DNA of 42,254 nucleotides from a bacterium (GTDB taxonomy: Bacteria; SZUA-79; Acidulodesulfobacterales; Acidulodesulfobacteraceae). A program made the translations under genes and the position numbers. Below are positions 33,795 through 42,254 of this stretch, piece by piece. Each line of letters begins with the position of its first letter. Position 1 is the first letter of the stretch. The notes beneath the pieces were generated by a model. It had not been told where the DNA came from. It did no database searches and saw only the letters and a program-made list of their open reading frames with translations. Location of the stretch: the NCBI GenBank assembly GCA_021825865.1, contig JAKAFU010000014.1:1-42254 (forward strand), given 5' to 3'.

Positions 33795-35444
33795 TTAAAT
33801 ATTTTCTTTAATTAATTTATAATTAATGCTATCTGCTAACGCTTGATAGCTCGCCTCTATAATATTTTCAGATACTCCGATAGTCGTCCATTTTGAAGCT
33901 TTATCGGAAGATTCTATAAGAACCCTCACGAAAGACCCTGTGCCTGATTTCATATTACGTCCGTTTATTACTCTGACTTTAAAATCAGACAGTTTCATTT
34001 CATTTAGCACAGGATAAAATCTTAACAAAGACTTTCTCAAAGCATTATCCAAAGCATTGACCGGACCGTTTCCGAAAGCAGCCGTATGCTCAATTCTTCC
34101 GTTAATATTAAGTGTGACGGCTGCTTCGCTTAAGATGTCATAGCTGTTTTCACCGCATTCGGCGGCGTTTTCTAATAAATTTTTCTCCATCACGACCTTA
34201 AATGAGAGAAGTTTAAAATAATTATTATATTTTTCAGACGAGTATTTGTTAAGAAGCATCTTAAATGAACCGTCGGCACTTTCAAAATTAAATCCGTTAT
34301 CTTCCATTTCCTTAATTTTATTAAGCAGTGCTTTTTCCTGTTCTTCATTTATACGGCTTAAATCAAAACCGAGTTCTTTTGCTTTAGCCTCGATATTTCC
34401 TTTGCCGGATAGGTCAGAAATTAAAAATCTGCGGGTATTGCCGACCGACGAAGGGTCTATGTGCTCGTAAGACGACGGGTTTTTAAGAACCGCATTTGCG
34501 TGTATTCCCGCTTTGTGAGCAAATGCACTTTCCCCGACATAAGGTTTATTTTTAACAGGAATATTGTTAGATATCTCGTCTATAAGATGAGATACTTTTG
34601 TTAAATCTTTTAATTTATTTTCAGGAATACAATTTAGTCCTAATTTTAATTTAAGATTCGGTATTATAGACGATAAATTTGCATTCCCTGTCCGTTCTCC
34701 ATAACCGTTTATAGTTCCCTGCACATGGCTGACGCCGCATAAAACCGCAGAAAGAGTATTGGCAACGGCGCAATCAGTGTCATTATGTGCATGAATGCCT
34801 AATCTATTAACATCAATATTATAAAAATCAGATAGTTTATTAATTATATTTAAAATTTCATGGGGCAGCGTGCCTCCGTTAGTGTCGCACAACACAACCT
34901 TTTCAGCTCCGGAAGATAATGCCGACTGAATAGTTCTCACTGAATATTCTTCATTATTTTTAAAACCGTCAAAAAAATGTTCCGCGTCAAAAAAAACGAC
35001 TTTTCCGTTTTGTTTTAAAAAATCTACGGAGTCGGCAATTAATTCTAAATTTTCTTCGCATGAAGCTTTTAGAATTTCTTTAACATGTAAATCCCAAGAT
35101 TTACCAAAAATAGTGACGTATTTAATATCTAAATCGGACAATGTTAAAAGACCGGCATCGGAAGATGCTTTGCAATTTTTCTTTTTAGTACTGCCAAAAG
35201 CGGTTATTTTAGAATTTATATATTTTTTCTTTGACGATAATTCAAAAAATTTATTATCTTTCTGGTTTGATAAAGGATAACCGCCTTCTATAAATTGCAC
35301 CCCAAGCTCATCGAGAATATCCGCTATCATTAATTTATCATCTAAGGAAAGAGAAAAACCTTCGCCCTGCGTCCCGTCTCTCAGGGTCGTATCATAGATT
35401 TCGATATTTCTATTGACATTTTTATTTTTCAAGATTTTTTCCAA
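33795..35444 (-). CDS. cimA: (R)-citramalate synthase
   Basis: CimA condenses pyruvate and acetyl-CoA to citramalate, the first step of the threonine-independent route to isoleucine. The 549-residue protein has the DRE-TIM barrel start IYDTTLRDGTQGEGFSLS near residues 16-33, VLCDTNGGTLPHEI near 181-194, GIHAHNDTDCAVANT near 214-228, and FAHKAGIHANAVLKNPSSYE near 309-328. A LeuA-type regulatory domain is at the C-terminus, so isoleucine feedback is probable. The length and the DGTQGEG motif distinguish it from LeuA. The start is TTG with no clear ribosome binding site. It follows lysC by 108 bases on the same strand. Confidence 0.94.
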   Translation of the reverse strand: MEKILKNKNVNRNIEIYDTTLRDGTQGEGFSLSLDDKLMIADILDELGVQFIEGGYPLSNQKDNKFFELSSKKKYINSKITAFGSTKKKNCKASSDAGLLTLSDLDIKYVTIFGKSWDLHVKEILKASCEENLELIADSVDFLKQNGKVVFFDAEHFFDGFKNNEEYSVRTIQSALSSGAEKVVLCDTNGGTLPHEILNIINKLSDFYNIDVNRLGIHAHNDTDCAVANTLSAVLCGVSHVQGTINGYGERTGNANLSSIIPNLKLKLGLNCIPENKLKDLTKVSHLIDEISNNIPVKNKPYVGESAFAHKAGIHANAVLKNPSSYEHIDPSSVGNTRRFLISDLSGKGNIEAKAKELGFDLSRINEEQEKALLNKIKEMEDNGFNFESADGSFKMLLNKYSSEKYNNYFKLLSFKVVMEKNLLENAAECGENSYDILSEAAVTLNINGRIEHTAAFGNGPVNALDNALRKSLLRFYPVLNEMKLSDFKVRVINGRNMKSGTGSFVRVLIESSDKASKWTTIGVSENIIEASYQALADSINYKLIKENI

Positions 35445-35552
35445 CTTATCAATTTTATAATTAATATATTATTGCTATTAGAATTTATTTTATTATTTAT
35501 TTTATTATTTTAATTATTTTTTGCAATTTATTGTTCCTTGTTTTGCTATAGT

Positions 35553-36785
35553 TTACAATTTATTATTTATTCCAAGGTTAAAAGTCTCATGCAATATCCT
35601 CGTTGCAAGTTCTGCGTATTTTAATTCTACTATACATGATATTTTAATTTCAGAAGTAGAAATCATCATTATATTGATATTTTCTTTGGAAAGAGCAGAA
35701 AACATTGTAGATGCCGTTCCGAAATGATTTCTCATTCCAACCCCTATTACAGATATTTTAGCAATTTTATCATCCGAGAGCACTTCTTTCGCATTAAGTT
35801 TAACAGCCATATTTTGAGTAATTTCCAAAGCTTTTTTGAGGTCTTTTTTAGTAACGGTAAACGTTAAATCCGTTAATCCTTCAACCGAAATATTCTGAAT
35901 TATCATATCCACGATTAGACCTGCATCAGCTATACTTGAAAATATAGCCGCTGCAATACCGGGTTTATCGGGAATACCTCTGATAGATAACTTTGCTTCA
36001 TCTTTATCGCAAGCAACGCTTGAAACCTGTAATTCTTCCATACTATCCTCTTTACTTGAAAATTTAATTTGCGTCCCCGGTCCGTCAATGAAGGTTGATT
36101 TTACAAATAGATTAACTTTATATTTCATTGCAAACTCAACCGAGCGAATTTGCAGAACTTTAGCGCCTAAACTGGACATTTCAATCATTTCATCAAAATA
36201 AACCACATCTAACCTTCTTGCTTCCGGAACAATAGAAGGGTCAGAAGTATAAACGCCTTCAACATCTGTAAAAATATCGCATCTTTCCGCATTTAAAGCG
36301 GCTGCAATCGCAACTGCCGTAGTATCTGAACCGCCTCTTCCAAGGGTTGTTATACATCCGCAATCATCAATCCCCTGAAAACCGGCGATTACGACTATAT
36401 TGTTATTCTCTAATTGTTTTTTTATATTTTCGGCGTCAATAGAAAAAATTCTTGCATTGCCGTAAGTCCCGTCTGTCTTTATTTTTACCTGATGTGCAAG
36501 CATGGGAACAGCCTTATACCCTTCGTTATTCAAGGCTATTGACAGTAATCCTGCGCTAACCTGTTCTCCTGTGGAGATTACCATATCAGTCGCCAAATTA
36601 TTATGCGTTCCGCCAATTTCAAGAGCAAGACTCAACAGTCTGTTTGTTTCGCCGCTCATCGCGCTGACTACTACAACAACATCATTATTATTATTTTTTT
36701 CACTGATTACGCGGGACGCAACTTGCCTTATCCGTTCTACGTTTCCCATCGAAGTTCCGCCAAATTTTTGCACTATAAGGGACAT
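35553..36785 (-). CDS. lysC: Aspartate kinase
   Basis: The enzyme phosphorylates aspartate, the first step toward lysine, threonine and methionine. ATG at 36785 is preferred to TTG at 36791 because GAGG lies 7 bases before the ATG and only 1 base before the TTG. The kinase domain shows KFGGTSMGNVERI at the N-terminus, GRGGSDTTAVAIAAAL and DIFTDVEGVYTSDPSIVP. Two ACT-type regulatory segments follow in the C-terminal half (IRGIPDKPGIAAAIF, and the ISVIGVGMRNHFG segment). Length of about 410 fits the monofunctional class. It follows lpd by 11 bases, so the two are co-transcribed. Confidence 0.95.
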   Translation of the reverse strand: MSLIVQKFGGTSMGNVERIRQVASRVISEKNNNNDVVVVVSAMSGETNRLLSLALEIGGTHNNLATDMVISTGEQVSAGLLSIALNNEGYKAVPMLAHQVKIKTDGTYGNARIFSIDAENIKKQLENNNIVVIAGFQGIDDCGCITTLGRGGSDTTAVAIAAALNAERCDIFTDVEGVYTSDPSIVPEARRLDVVYFDEMIEMSSLGAKVLQIRSVEFAMKYKVNLFVKSTFIDGPGTQIKFSSKEDSMEELQVSSVACDKDEAKLSIRGIPDKPGIAAAIFSSIADAGLIVDMIIQNISVEGLTDLTFTVTKKDLKKALEITQNMAVKLNAKEVLSDDKIAKISVIGVGMRNHFGTASTMFSALSKENINIMMISTSEIKISCIVELKYAELATRILHETFNLGINNKL

Positions 36786-36796
36786 AAACAAACCTC

Positions 36797-38227
36797 TTAT
36801 TTTTTAAACATTCTAGGATTATATTTATGAATAGCTTCTCCTATAGAATCCAATATTGCCTCCGGAACTATCTCTGATAATGTCGGATGAGAATGAATAG
36901 TAAACTCGGTATCATTTATATTTCCGTTAAAATGCATTATAGCGGTAATTTCAGCTATCAATTCAGGCATATCTGCCCCGATTCCCGTAGCGCCTATAAT
37001 CCTGCCTGTTTCTTCTTCCGTCAGTACTTTCAAAAAACCTTCTTTCTCTTCCATAGCAAGAGCCATACCGTTTGCTGCATACGAAAAACGTCCGACCCTG
37101 TACTTCATATTTTCTAATCCTTTGTCGCCTTCTTTCAGTCCTACCGTGCCGATAGGCGGACTAACATAAATAGACCAAGGCAGAGCGGAATAATTTTTTT
37201 CAATCTTTCTGCCGGCAATATTTTCAGAAGCGATAATGCCGTCGTAAGACGCCTTATGTGCCAGCATAGGACCGTCTATAACATCACCGCAGGCATAAAT
37301 ACCCTGAATATTTGTCTCGTTATGCGCATCGGTTTTTATTTTACCTTTAACGTCTAATTCTACGCCTATTTCTTTCAAACCTAAACTGCCTGTATTCAGA
37401 TTCCTTCCTATAGAAACTAATACTTTTTCCGCTTCAATATTTTCGCCGGTTTTTAACGAAACAACGGCTCCCCTGCCGCCGGCTGATATATTGGCGACTT
37501 CGACGGATGTCCTTATTTCAATATTTTTTGACGTCAAGATTTTATGCGTAAATTTAGAAATTTCTTTATCTTCGGTACTTAATATGGACGGCAACAGTTC
37601 AAGCATAATAATTTTAGAATTAAATTCATTAAAAATATTTGCAAATTCACATCCTATAACGCCTGCTCCAATAATAGCTATATCCTTAGGCACCGATTTT
37701 ATATCTAATATCTCGTCTGAAGTTATAATATTTTTGTGGTCAATATGAAATGCAGGAATCATTGCGGGAGACGAACCCGTTGCAATTATAATATTTGAAG
37801 CCGCTATTTCTATTTCACTATCATCATTATTTTCTTTAATTTTAATTACCGCTGTAATATTGTTTTTTTTTACAGGAGCCGATACTATAAAAGCAGTTCC
37901 GTTAAAAACGCTGACATTTCTGGCTTTAAGAAGTTTGCCGACCCCTCCGACCAATGTAGAAACTACTTCATCTTTATAATTTATTATATCTTCATAATTG
38001 TAATTATATTTATCAATATGAAAGCCGCTCACTCCTGATTTTAGACTGTTTAAAAATTTAGCTTTTGAATATAATGCCTTAGTAGGAATACATCCCCTGT
38101 TTAAACATGTTCCTCCAAGCTTATCCTTTTCAATTACAGCGACTTTCATACCGTTAAGAGCCGATTTTAACGCTGCGACATATCCCGCAGGTCCTCCGCC
38201 TATAACGCAAATATCAAAATTTTCCAT
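36797..38227 (-). CDS. lpd: Dihydrolipoyl dehydrogenase
   Basis: The enzyme reoxidises lipoamide in 2-oxoacid dehydrogenase or glycine cleavage complexes. The 476-residue protein has the FAD-binding CVIGGGPAGYVAALKSA near residues 7-23, the redox disulfide GGTCLNRGCIPTKALY near 38-53, the NAD-binding AIIGAGVIGCEFANIF near 185-200, GIYACGDVIDGPMLAHKA near 309-326 and the C-terminal IHSHPTLSEIVPEA with the catalytic His and Glu near 443-456. None of its complex partners is in the window. It is followed closely by lysC. Confidence 0.95.
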   Translation of the reverse strand: MENFDICVIGGGPAGYVAALKSALNGMKVAVIEKDKLGGTCLNRGCIPTKALYSKAKFLNSLKSGVSGFHIDKYNYNYEDIINYKDEVVSTLVGGVGKLLKARNVSVFNGTAFIVSAPVKKNNITAVIKIKENNDDSEIEIAASNIIIATGSSPAMIPAFHIDHKNIITSDEILDIKSVPKDIAIIGAGVIGCEFANIFNEFNSKIIMLELLPSILSTEDKEISKFTHKILTSKNIEIRTSVEVANISAGGRGAVVSLKTGENIEAEKVLVSIGRNLNTGSLGLKEIGVELDVKGKIKTDAHNETNIQGIYACGDVIDGPMLAHKASYDGIIASENIAGRKIEKNYSALPWSIYVSPPIGTVGLKEGDKGLENMKYRVGRFSYAANGMALAMEEKEGFLKVLTEEETGRIIGATGIGADMPELIAEITAIMHFNGNINDTEFTIHSHPTLSEIVPEAILDSIGEAIHKYNPRMFKK

Positions 38228-38277
38228 GATATTCTTTCCCCTATTTATTCATTTATTTATTATTAATTATTTATTAA

Positions 38278-38772
38278 TTATTTTTTTTCGATAATTATCT
38301 CTCTGTATAAATTTTCTTCCGTAAACTTACTGTCTGCATCTTTGACAGTTATACTTACTTCAAAATAATAATTTTTTATAATATTTGTATAATCAAAATC
38401 TATTTTATCTCCCCATTCCGCTATTGTAATTGAATCGGATGATAAAGAATCAAAAAAACCTGAATTTTCAAGGTCATATACATTTTTTAATCTGTAAAAA
38501 TCAAAATGGTCAATGATTGTTTCTTTATTGCTTTTATCTCTACCGCAAAAATACCTGTTCATTAAGCTAAAAGTGGGACTGGTTACGATATTACCGCTAT
38601 CATTAGCATGGCAAAAATATTTAACCATGCCGGAAACAAATTTTGTTTTTCCCGCCCCTAATCTTCCTTTTAAAAGAATAAAATCTCCGCAGGACACCAT
38701 ACTTCCAAATTCTTCCGCTATTTGTTCCGTTTCTGCAGGCAAATTTGATAAATATTTTAATGGTAAATTCAT
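38278..38772 (-). CDS. tsaE: tRNA threonylcarbamoyladenosine ATPase TsaE
   Basis: TsaE works with TsaB and TsaD to make t6A37 in tRNAs that read ANN codons. The 164-residue protein has Walker A in LLKGRLGAGKTKFV near residues 33-46, the family motif VTSPTFSLMNRYF near 62-74, DHFDFYRLK near 88-96, and ITIAEWGDKID near 115-125. Its length fits. It is 1 base after the CBS-protein stop and 50 bases before lpd, so it is in the same transcription unit. Confidence 0.94.
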   Translation of the reverse strand: MNLPLKYLSNLPAETEQIAEEFGSMVSCGDFILLKGRLGAGKTKFVSGMVKYFCHANDSGNIVTSPTFSLMNRYFCGRDKSNKETIIDHFDFYRLKNVYDLENSGFFDSLSSDSITIAEWGDKIDFDYTNIIKNYYFEVSITVKDADSKFTEENLYREIIIEKK

Positions 38773-38773
38773 T

Positions 38774-39238
38774 TTATTTTATATTTTTATCCGTCATAGA
38801 TTTTATTATATCAAATCGTGAAACTATCCCTTTTAATTTATTGTTATCGTCTACAACGGGTATGGAATAAAATTTTTTTTCGGTGATTATACTGGCGATA
38901 TCATATATAGATTCATTTTCTTTGATTGATAAAACTTTATTGGTCATAATGTCTTTGACTTTTGAACCCGTTATTTTATTTAAATCTTCTTTAAAATGTT
39001 TAGAACTCTGAAGATAAAAAATACTGTCAAATATACTGAAAACAGTGGGTATATGAAGACTTGCATCCTGATATACAAGATCTGTTTCCGATACTATGCC
39101 TATCAGTTTGCCTTCATCGTCTACTACCGGCACCGAATTAATTTTTTTGTCTATAAATAGGTTAGATAAAGTTTTTATATCGGTATCTTTCTTCACTGTT
39201 ATTAAATCTGTGCTCATTATATCTTTGGCGGTAATCAT
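38774..39238 (-). CDS. Protein of two CBS domains
   Basis: This 154-residue protein consists of two CBS repeats and nothing else. The first runs from ITAKDIMSTDLITVKKDTDI through INSVPVVDDEGKLIGIVSET, the second from VKDIMTNKVLSIKENESIYD through FYSIPVVDDNNKLKGIVSRF. CBS pairs bind adenine nucleotides and act as regulatory sensors. The target protein is unknown. It lies between nnr and tsaE on the same strand. Confidence 0.93.
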   Translation of the reverse strand: MITAKDIMSTDLITVKKDTDIKTLSNLFIDKKINSVPVVDDEGKLIGIVSETDLVYQDASLHIPTVFSIFDSIFYLQSSKHFKEDLNKITGSKVKDIMTNKVLSIKENESIYDIASIITEKKFYSIPVVDDNNKLKGIVSRFDIIKSMTDKNIK

Positions 39239-39366
39239 AATAATTTCGCTCCAGGAATTGTTGATTAAATTTATATTATAATATTTTTATTCATTTTATT
39301 TAACTTAACATCATATTTGTTATTATATTGATTCATTCAAGTATCTTTTTATTTTTATTTGCTCGT

Positions 39367-40986
39367 TTATTTTCTATAATTTTCAGTATTATTATTTCTT
39401 AATAATCTCACGGCATTCGGTATATTTAAAGCTATTTTAACTGCGCCGGCGCCTGATTCGCCGTATTGCTTCCGAAGATTATTTGCAGAATATACCAACA
39501 AATATGAGGATAAACAGATTGATTTATATAAATCAAGACCCTGAGCTATAAAAGAACCTATTAAACCGCTTAAAACGTCTCCGCTGCCGCCGCTTGCAAG
39601 CAGCGGACTGTGTTTATACTGAATTGCTTTATCTTTTAAATTATTGCTGAACGCAAACATGCTTGCCCCTTTTAACAATAAATGCACTCCGTATTCTCCG
39701 ACAAATTCTTCTCCGATTTTTACGGGTTCTTTTTCTATTATTTTTCTGTCTATTTTAGTAAGTCTTTCCATTTCTTTATAATGAGGCGTCAATACGATAT
39801 TTTTATTTTTCTGTGTTAATTTTTTAAGAATATTCATATCTTCGGAAATTAAATTTAATCCGTCGGCATCTATAACAATAGGGACTTCGATTAATTCGAG
39901 AATATTATATAAAAAATCAGCCGTCTCTTTTTTTAATCCGATTCCAGGACCTATGACAACCGCAGTTTTGTTTTTTAACAGGTTTTTTGAAATATCACCG
40001 GCTCCGTTAATATTAAAACAGCCTGAACCGTCGTTAATCACCGGATAGGTCATTATTTCGGATGTTTTAATTTCTAAAATATGATTAAGCTCGTAAGGCA
40101 CTGCTAAAGTTACAAGACCTGCACCCGCTTTAAATGCCGCCAAAGAGGACATGTAGGCAGCTCCGGTTTTTCCCGGACTGCCGGCTATAATTAGCACATG
40201 ACCATAGTCAAATTTTGTATTAGAAGGCATTCTTTCCGGCAAATAAGAAGCAATCTTTTTTTCTTCCAAAATTTCGATATCGGCATGGCAGCTGTCTAAT
40301 AGCGCGCGCGGATGATTTATATCTATCAGTATCGTTTTATCAGGTAAATTTAATTTTTCGCCTTCATTCAGATAAAATCCTGTTTTTAAACCTCCGAAAG
40401 TAAATATTTTTTTAATATTATTTTTTATGCCTGCCCCCATATAACAACCGCTATCGGTATTAAAACCGCTGGGATTATCTAAGCATATAACATCAAAATT
40501 GTTTTTGCTTTCTATGATTTCTATCACATTTTCATAAAAACCGGTAACATCCCTATTTATGCCTATTCCAAAAATAGCATCGATAAGTATATCTGTATTG
40601 TTTAATAATTCCGATAACATATTTATATTATTTTCATTGACTACTTGAATTATTTCAACATTTAATTTTATTAATATTTCAAGATTTAATTTGGCAATAC
40701 CGGTGTAATTACTCGGCTCGGCAAGTATAATTACTCTTACGCTATATCCCGCATTAAATAAATATCGCGAGAACACAAAACCGTCCCCTCCGTTATTACC
40801 TTTTCCGCAGATGACGGAGATTACGCAATCTTTATTTAATACGTTTTTGTTATTAGGGTAAACTTTAACAAATTTTCTAAAACAGCCCGAACCTGCATTT
40901 TCCATTAAAACTGCTTCAGAATATCCGAAATCTGAATATGTTTTAGAATCTATCTGCTTTAAATTTTCTGAATAGTATGATTTCAT
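39367..40986 (-). CDS. nnr: Bifunctional NAD(P)HX epimerase/dehydratase
   Basis: The enzyme repairs hydrated NADH and NADPH: the N-terminal half epimerises and the C-terminal half is an ADP-dependent dehydratase. ATG at 40986 is chosen because the family starts at a sequence like MKSYYSENLKQIDSKT; a TTG at 41028 would overlap acpS by 14 bases. The epimerase half shows VLMENAGSGCF and VICGKGNNGGDGFVFSRYL. The dehydratase half shows VLIIAGSPGKTGAAYMSSLA, VVIGPGIGL, IVIDADGLNLI, LTPHYKEMERL and LLASGGSGDVLSGLIGSFIA. No clear ribosome binding site is seen for either start. It follows acpS in the same transcription unit. Confidence 0.93.
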   Translation of the reverse strand: MKSYYSENLKQIDSKTYSDFGYSEAVLMENAGSGCFRKFVKVYPNNKNVLNKDCVISVICGKGNNGGDGFVFSRYLFNAGYSVRVIILAEPSNYTGIAKLNLEILIKLNVEIIQVVNENNINMLSELLNNTDILIDAIFGIGINRDVTGFYENVIEIIESKNNFDVICLDNPSGFNTDSGCYMGAGIKNNIKKIFTFGGLKTGFYLNEGEKLNLPDKTILIDINHPRALLDSCHADIEILEEKKIASYLPERMPSNTKFDYGHVLIIAGSPGKTGAAYMSSLAAFKAGAGLVTLAVPYELNHILEIKTSEIMTYPVINDGSGCFNINGAGDISKNLLKNKTAVVIGPGIGLKKETADFLYNILELIEVPIVIDADGLNLISEDMNILKKLTQKNKNIVLTPHYKEMERLTKIDRKIIEKEPVKIGEEFVGEYGVHLLLKGASMFAFSNNLKDKAIQYKHSPLLASGGSGDVLSGLIGSFIAQGLDLYKSICLSSYLLVYSANNLRKQYGESGAGAVKIALNIPNAVRLLRNNNTENYRK

Positions 40987-41014
40987 TATAATAAAATTAA
41001 ATTTATTGTATAAA

Positions 41015-41410
41015 TTATATATTTTCAATTATTACAATAGCTATAGCTAAACCGTTATCATGAGAAATAGATAAATTTATCGTGCCTATTTCAATATTAT
41101 AAGTATCTGAGATAAATTTTTTTACTTTATCATCTACGAACAAAAAAGGAGCTCCGCTTTGCTTATTAGATATTTTTATACAAGTTAACGGAATAGAAAA
41201 AAGTCCTATATGCAAAGATTTTAAAAAAGCTTCTTTAGCTGCAAAAAAACCGGCTATTTTTTGCTCAATATTACTTTTATTCTTAATTTTATAAATATTA
41301 TTTAATTCAGTTGACGAAAATACCCTATTTAAAAATCTATCGCCGTAATTTTCTACCAGATATTTAATTCTTTCTATGCCTACGATGTCAATACCTATCC
41401 CGCTAATCAC
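41015..41410 (-). CDS. acpS: Holo-[acyl-carrier-protein] synthase
   Basis: AcpS attaches 4'-phosphopantetheine to acyl carrier protein. The 131-residue length fits. The magnesium-binding motifs are visible: GIGIDIVGIERI near residues 4-15 and AGFFAAKEAFLKS near 52-64. ISISHDNGLAIA-like sequence (LSISHDNGLAIAIV) follows near 112-125. It lies 25 bases after pdxJ, a common bacterial pair. Confidence 0.95.
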   Translation of the reverse strand: MISGIGIDIVGIERIKYLVENYGDRFLNRVFSSTELNNIYKIKNKSNIEQKIAGFFAAKEAFLKSLHIGLFSIPLTCIKISNKQSGAPFLFVDDKVKKFISDTYNIEIGTINLSISHDNGLAIAIVIIENI

Positions 41411-41435
41411 CTATAAAATCCTTTAATTGTTTTTA

Positions 41436-42170
41436 TTATCCGCAATGTTTTGTTAATTCAGCTGCTTTAAGGATTTCAAGCATTTCCTTGACGGCGTTAT
41501 TAAGGCCTGCAAATATAGCGTGCGCTACGATAGAATAGCCTATATTGAGTTCATATATTCCTTCTATTTCGGCTATATCTCCGGCATTTTCATAATTTAA
41601 TCCATGTCCCGCATTTACGCTAAGCCCTGCGCTCAAAGCAAACTCTGCCGCTTTTTTAATTTTCGCCAGTTCTTCCTGCCGTTTATAAGGGTCAAGATAT
41701 TGCGCATATTTTCCGGTATGAATCTCAATAAAATTAAAATCGGCTTTTGTTGCAGCTTCAATTTGAATTTCTTCCGGTTCGATGAATGCCGATACGTTTA
41801 TATCCTTAGACCTGAATTTATTATTAATTATTTTGTACTTTTCAATATCGAGAGCGACATTAAGACCGCCCTCCGTGGTCAGTTCCTGTCTTTTTTCAGG
41901 AACAAGCGTAATCGACCTTGGAATTACATCAAGCGCTATGGAAATTATTTCATCGTTTGCAGCCATTTCCAAATTTAATCTTTTCGTCTGTTCAGAAATT
42001 AATCTTATATCGCTTTCTTTTATATGCCGCCTGTCTTCCCTTAGATGACAAGTTACATTAAAAGCGCCGGCTTCTAAAACAGTAAAAGCAGCATAAAGAG
42101 GCGACGGAAAATCCCCTGCGCGCGCATTTCTGAGGGTCGCAATGTGGTCAATGTTAACGCCTAATTTCAT
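41436..42170 (-). CDS. pdxJ: Pyridoxine 5'-phosphate synthase
   Basis: PdxJ condenses 1-deoxyxylulose 5-phosphate with 3-amino-2-oxopropyl phosphate in the DXP-dependent route to vitamin B6. The 244-residue protein has LGVNIDHIATLRNARAGDFP at the N-terminus with conserved His and Arg residues, HLREDRRHIKESDI near 42-55, FIEIHTGKYA near 145-154, LSVNAGHGLNYEN near 180-192 and LNIGYSIVAHAIFAGL near 209-224. It is the first gene of the minus-strand metabolic series; its upstream region (42171-42254) is very AT-rich and probably holds the promoter. Confidence 0.96.
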   Translation of the reverse strand: MKLGVNIDHIATLRNARAGDFPSPLYAAFTVLEAGAFNVTCHLREDRRHIKESDIRLISEQTKRLNLEMAANDEIISIALDVIPRSITLVPEKRQELTTEGGLNVALDIEKYKIINNKFRSKDINVSAFIEPEEIQIEAATKADFNFIEIHTGKYAQYLDPYKRQEELAKIKKAAEFALSAGLSVNAGHGLNYENAGDIAEIEGIYELNIGYSIVAHAIFAGLNNAVKEMLEILKAAELTKHCG

Positions 42171-42254
42171 ATAAATTCAAAAACCTCCGAATAAACAATT
42201 ATAAATAATTGTTAAATATATAAAATATATATAAAAAAATTAAATAAAACATAA

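Overview
The window is a piece of chromosome from an AT-rich Gram-negative bacterium. Gram-negative is inferred from the heptose enzyme RfaE2, TatA, a VirB-type envelope secretion system and PdxJ. Asn/Lys-rich low-complexity protein inserts recur, and TTG start codons are common. The gene set (polyphosphate enzymes, tRNA-Sec, citramalate route to isoleucine, TIGR03960-type radical SAM protein) fits a deltaproteobacterium-like lineage such as the acid mine drainage Acidulodesulfobacterales. That placement is inference and was not tested.

Layout. 1-5610: housekeeping. A radical SAM protein is cut by the left edge, followed by a site-2 protease and scpA on the + strand, then a RelE/HigB-type toxin without antitoxin and an RluB-type pseudouridine synthase on the - strand. 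5664-19638: one long minus-strand locus for a type IV secretion system (T4SS). In transcription order it reads VirB2-like pilin, VirB3-like, VirB4 ATPase, VirB5/TrbJ-like, VirB6/TrbL, VirB8, VirB10, a RavA/MoxR-type AAA+ ATPase, VirD4 coupling protein, a small membrane protein, a VirB9-like protein and an exported protein of unknown function. I see no VirB11, VirB7, VirB1, relaxase or integrase. Two small overlapping + genes (19957-20572) diverge from its promoter region.

21039-29065: fructose-bisphosphate aldolase and a polyphosphate block: ppk1, a degenerate Ppx/GppA-HD protein, an intact Ppx/GppA-HD protein and a PPK2. The degenerate copy seems to start at ATA or ATT, because its conserved N-terminus lies upstream of its first ATG. 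29226-32912: tRNA-Sec(TCA), an exported Pro/Gly-rich repeat protein that also seems to start at ATT, a membrane-anchored protein, tatA, tRNA-Ser(GGA), a region with a tiny hydrophobic ORF and an 18-bp hairpin, then rfaE2. 32896-42170: a YIP1-type membrane protein, then a minus-strand metabolic series in transcription order pdxJ, acpS, nnr, CBS pair, tsaE, lpd, lysC and cimA.

Most worth a second look: the T4SS with a RavA-like ATPase and no VirB11, the tandem Ppx pair with one probable pseudo-enzyme, the probable non-canonical starts, and the 32200-32328 region.
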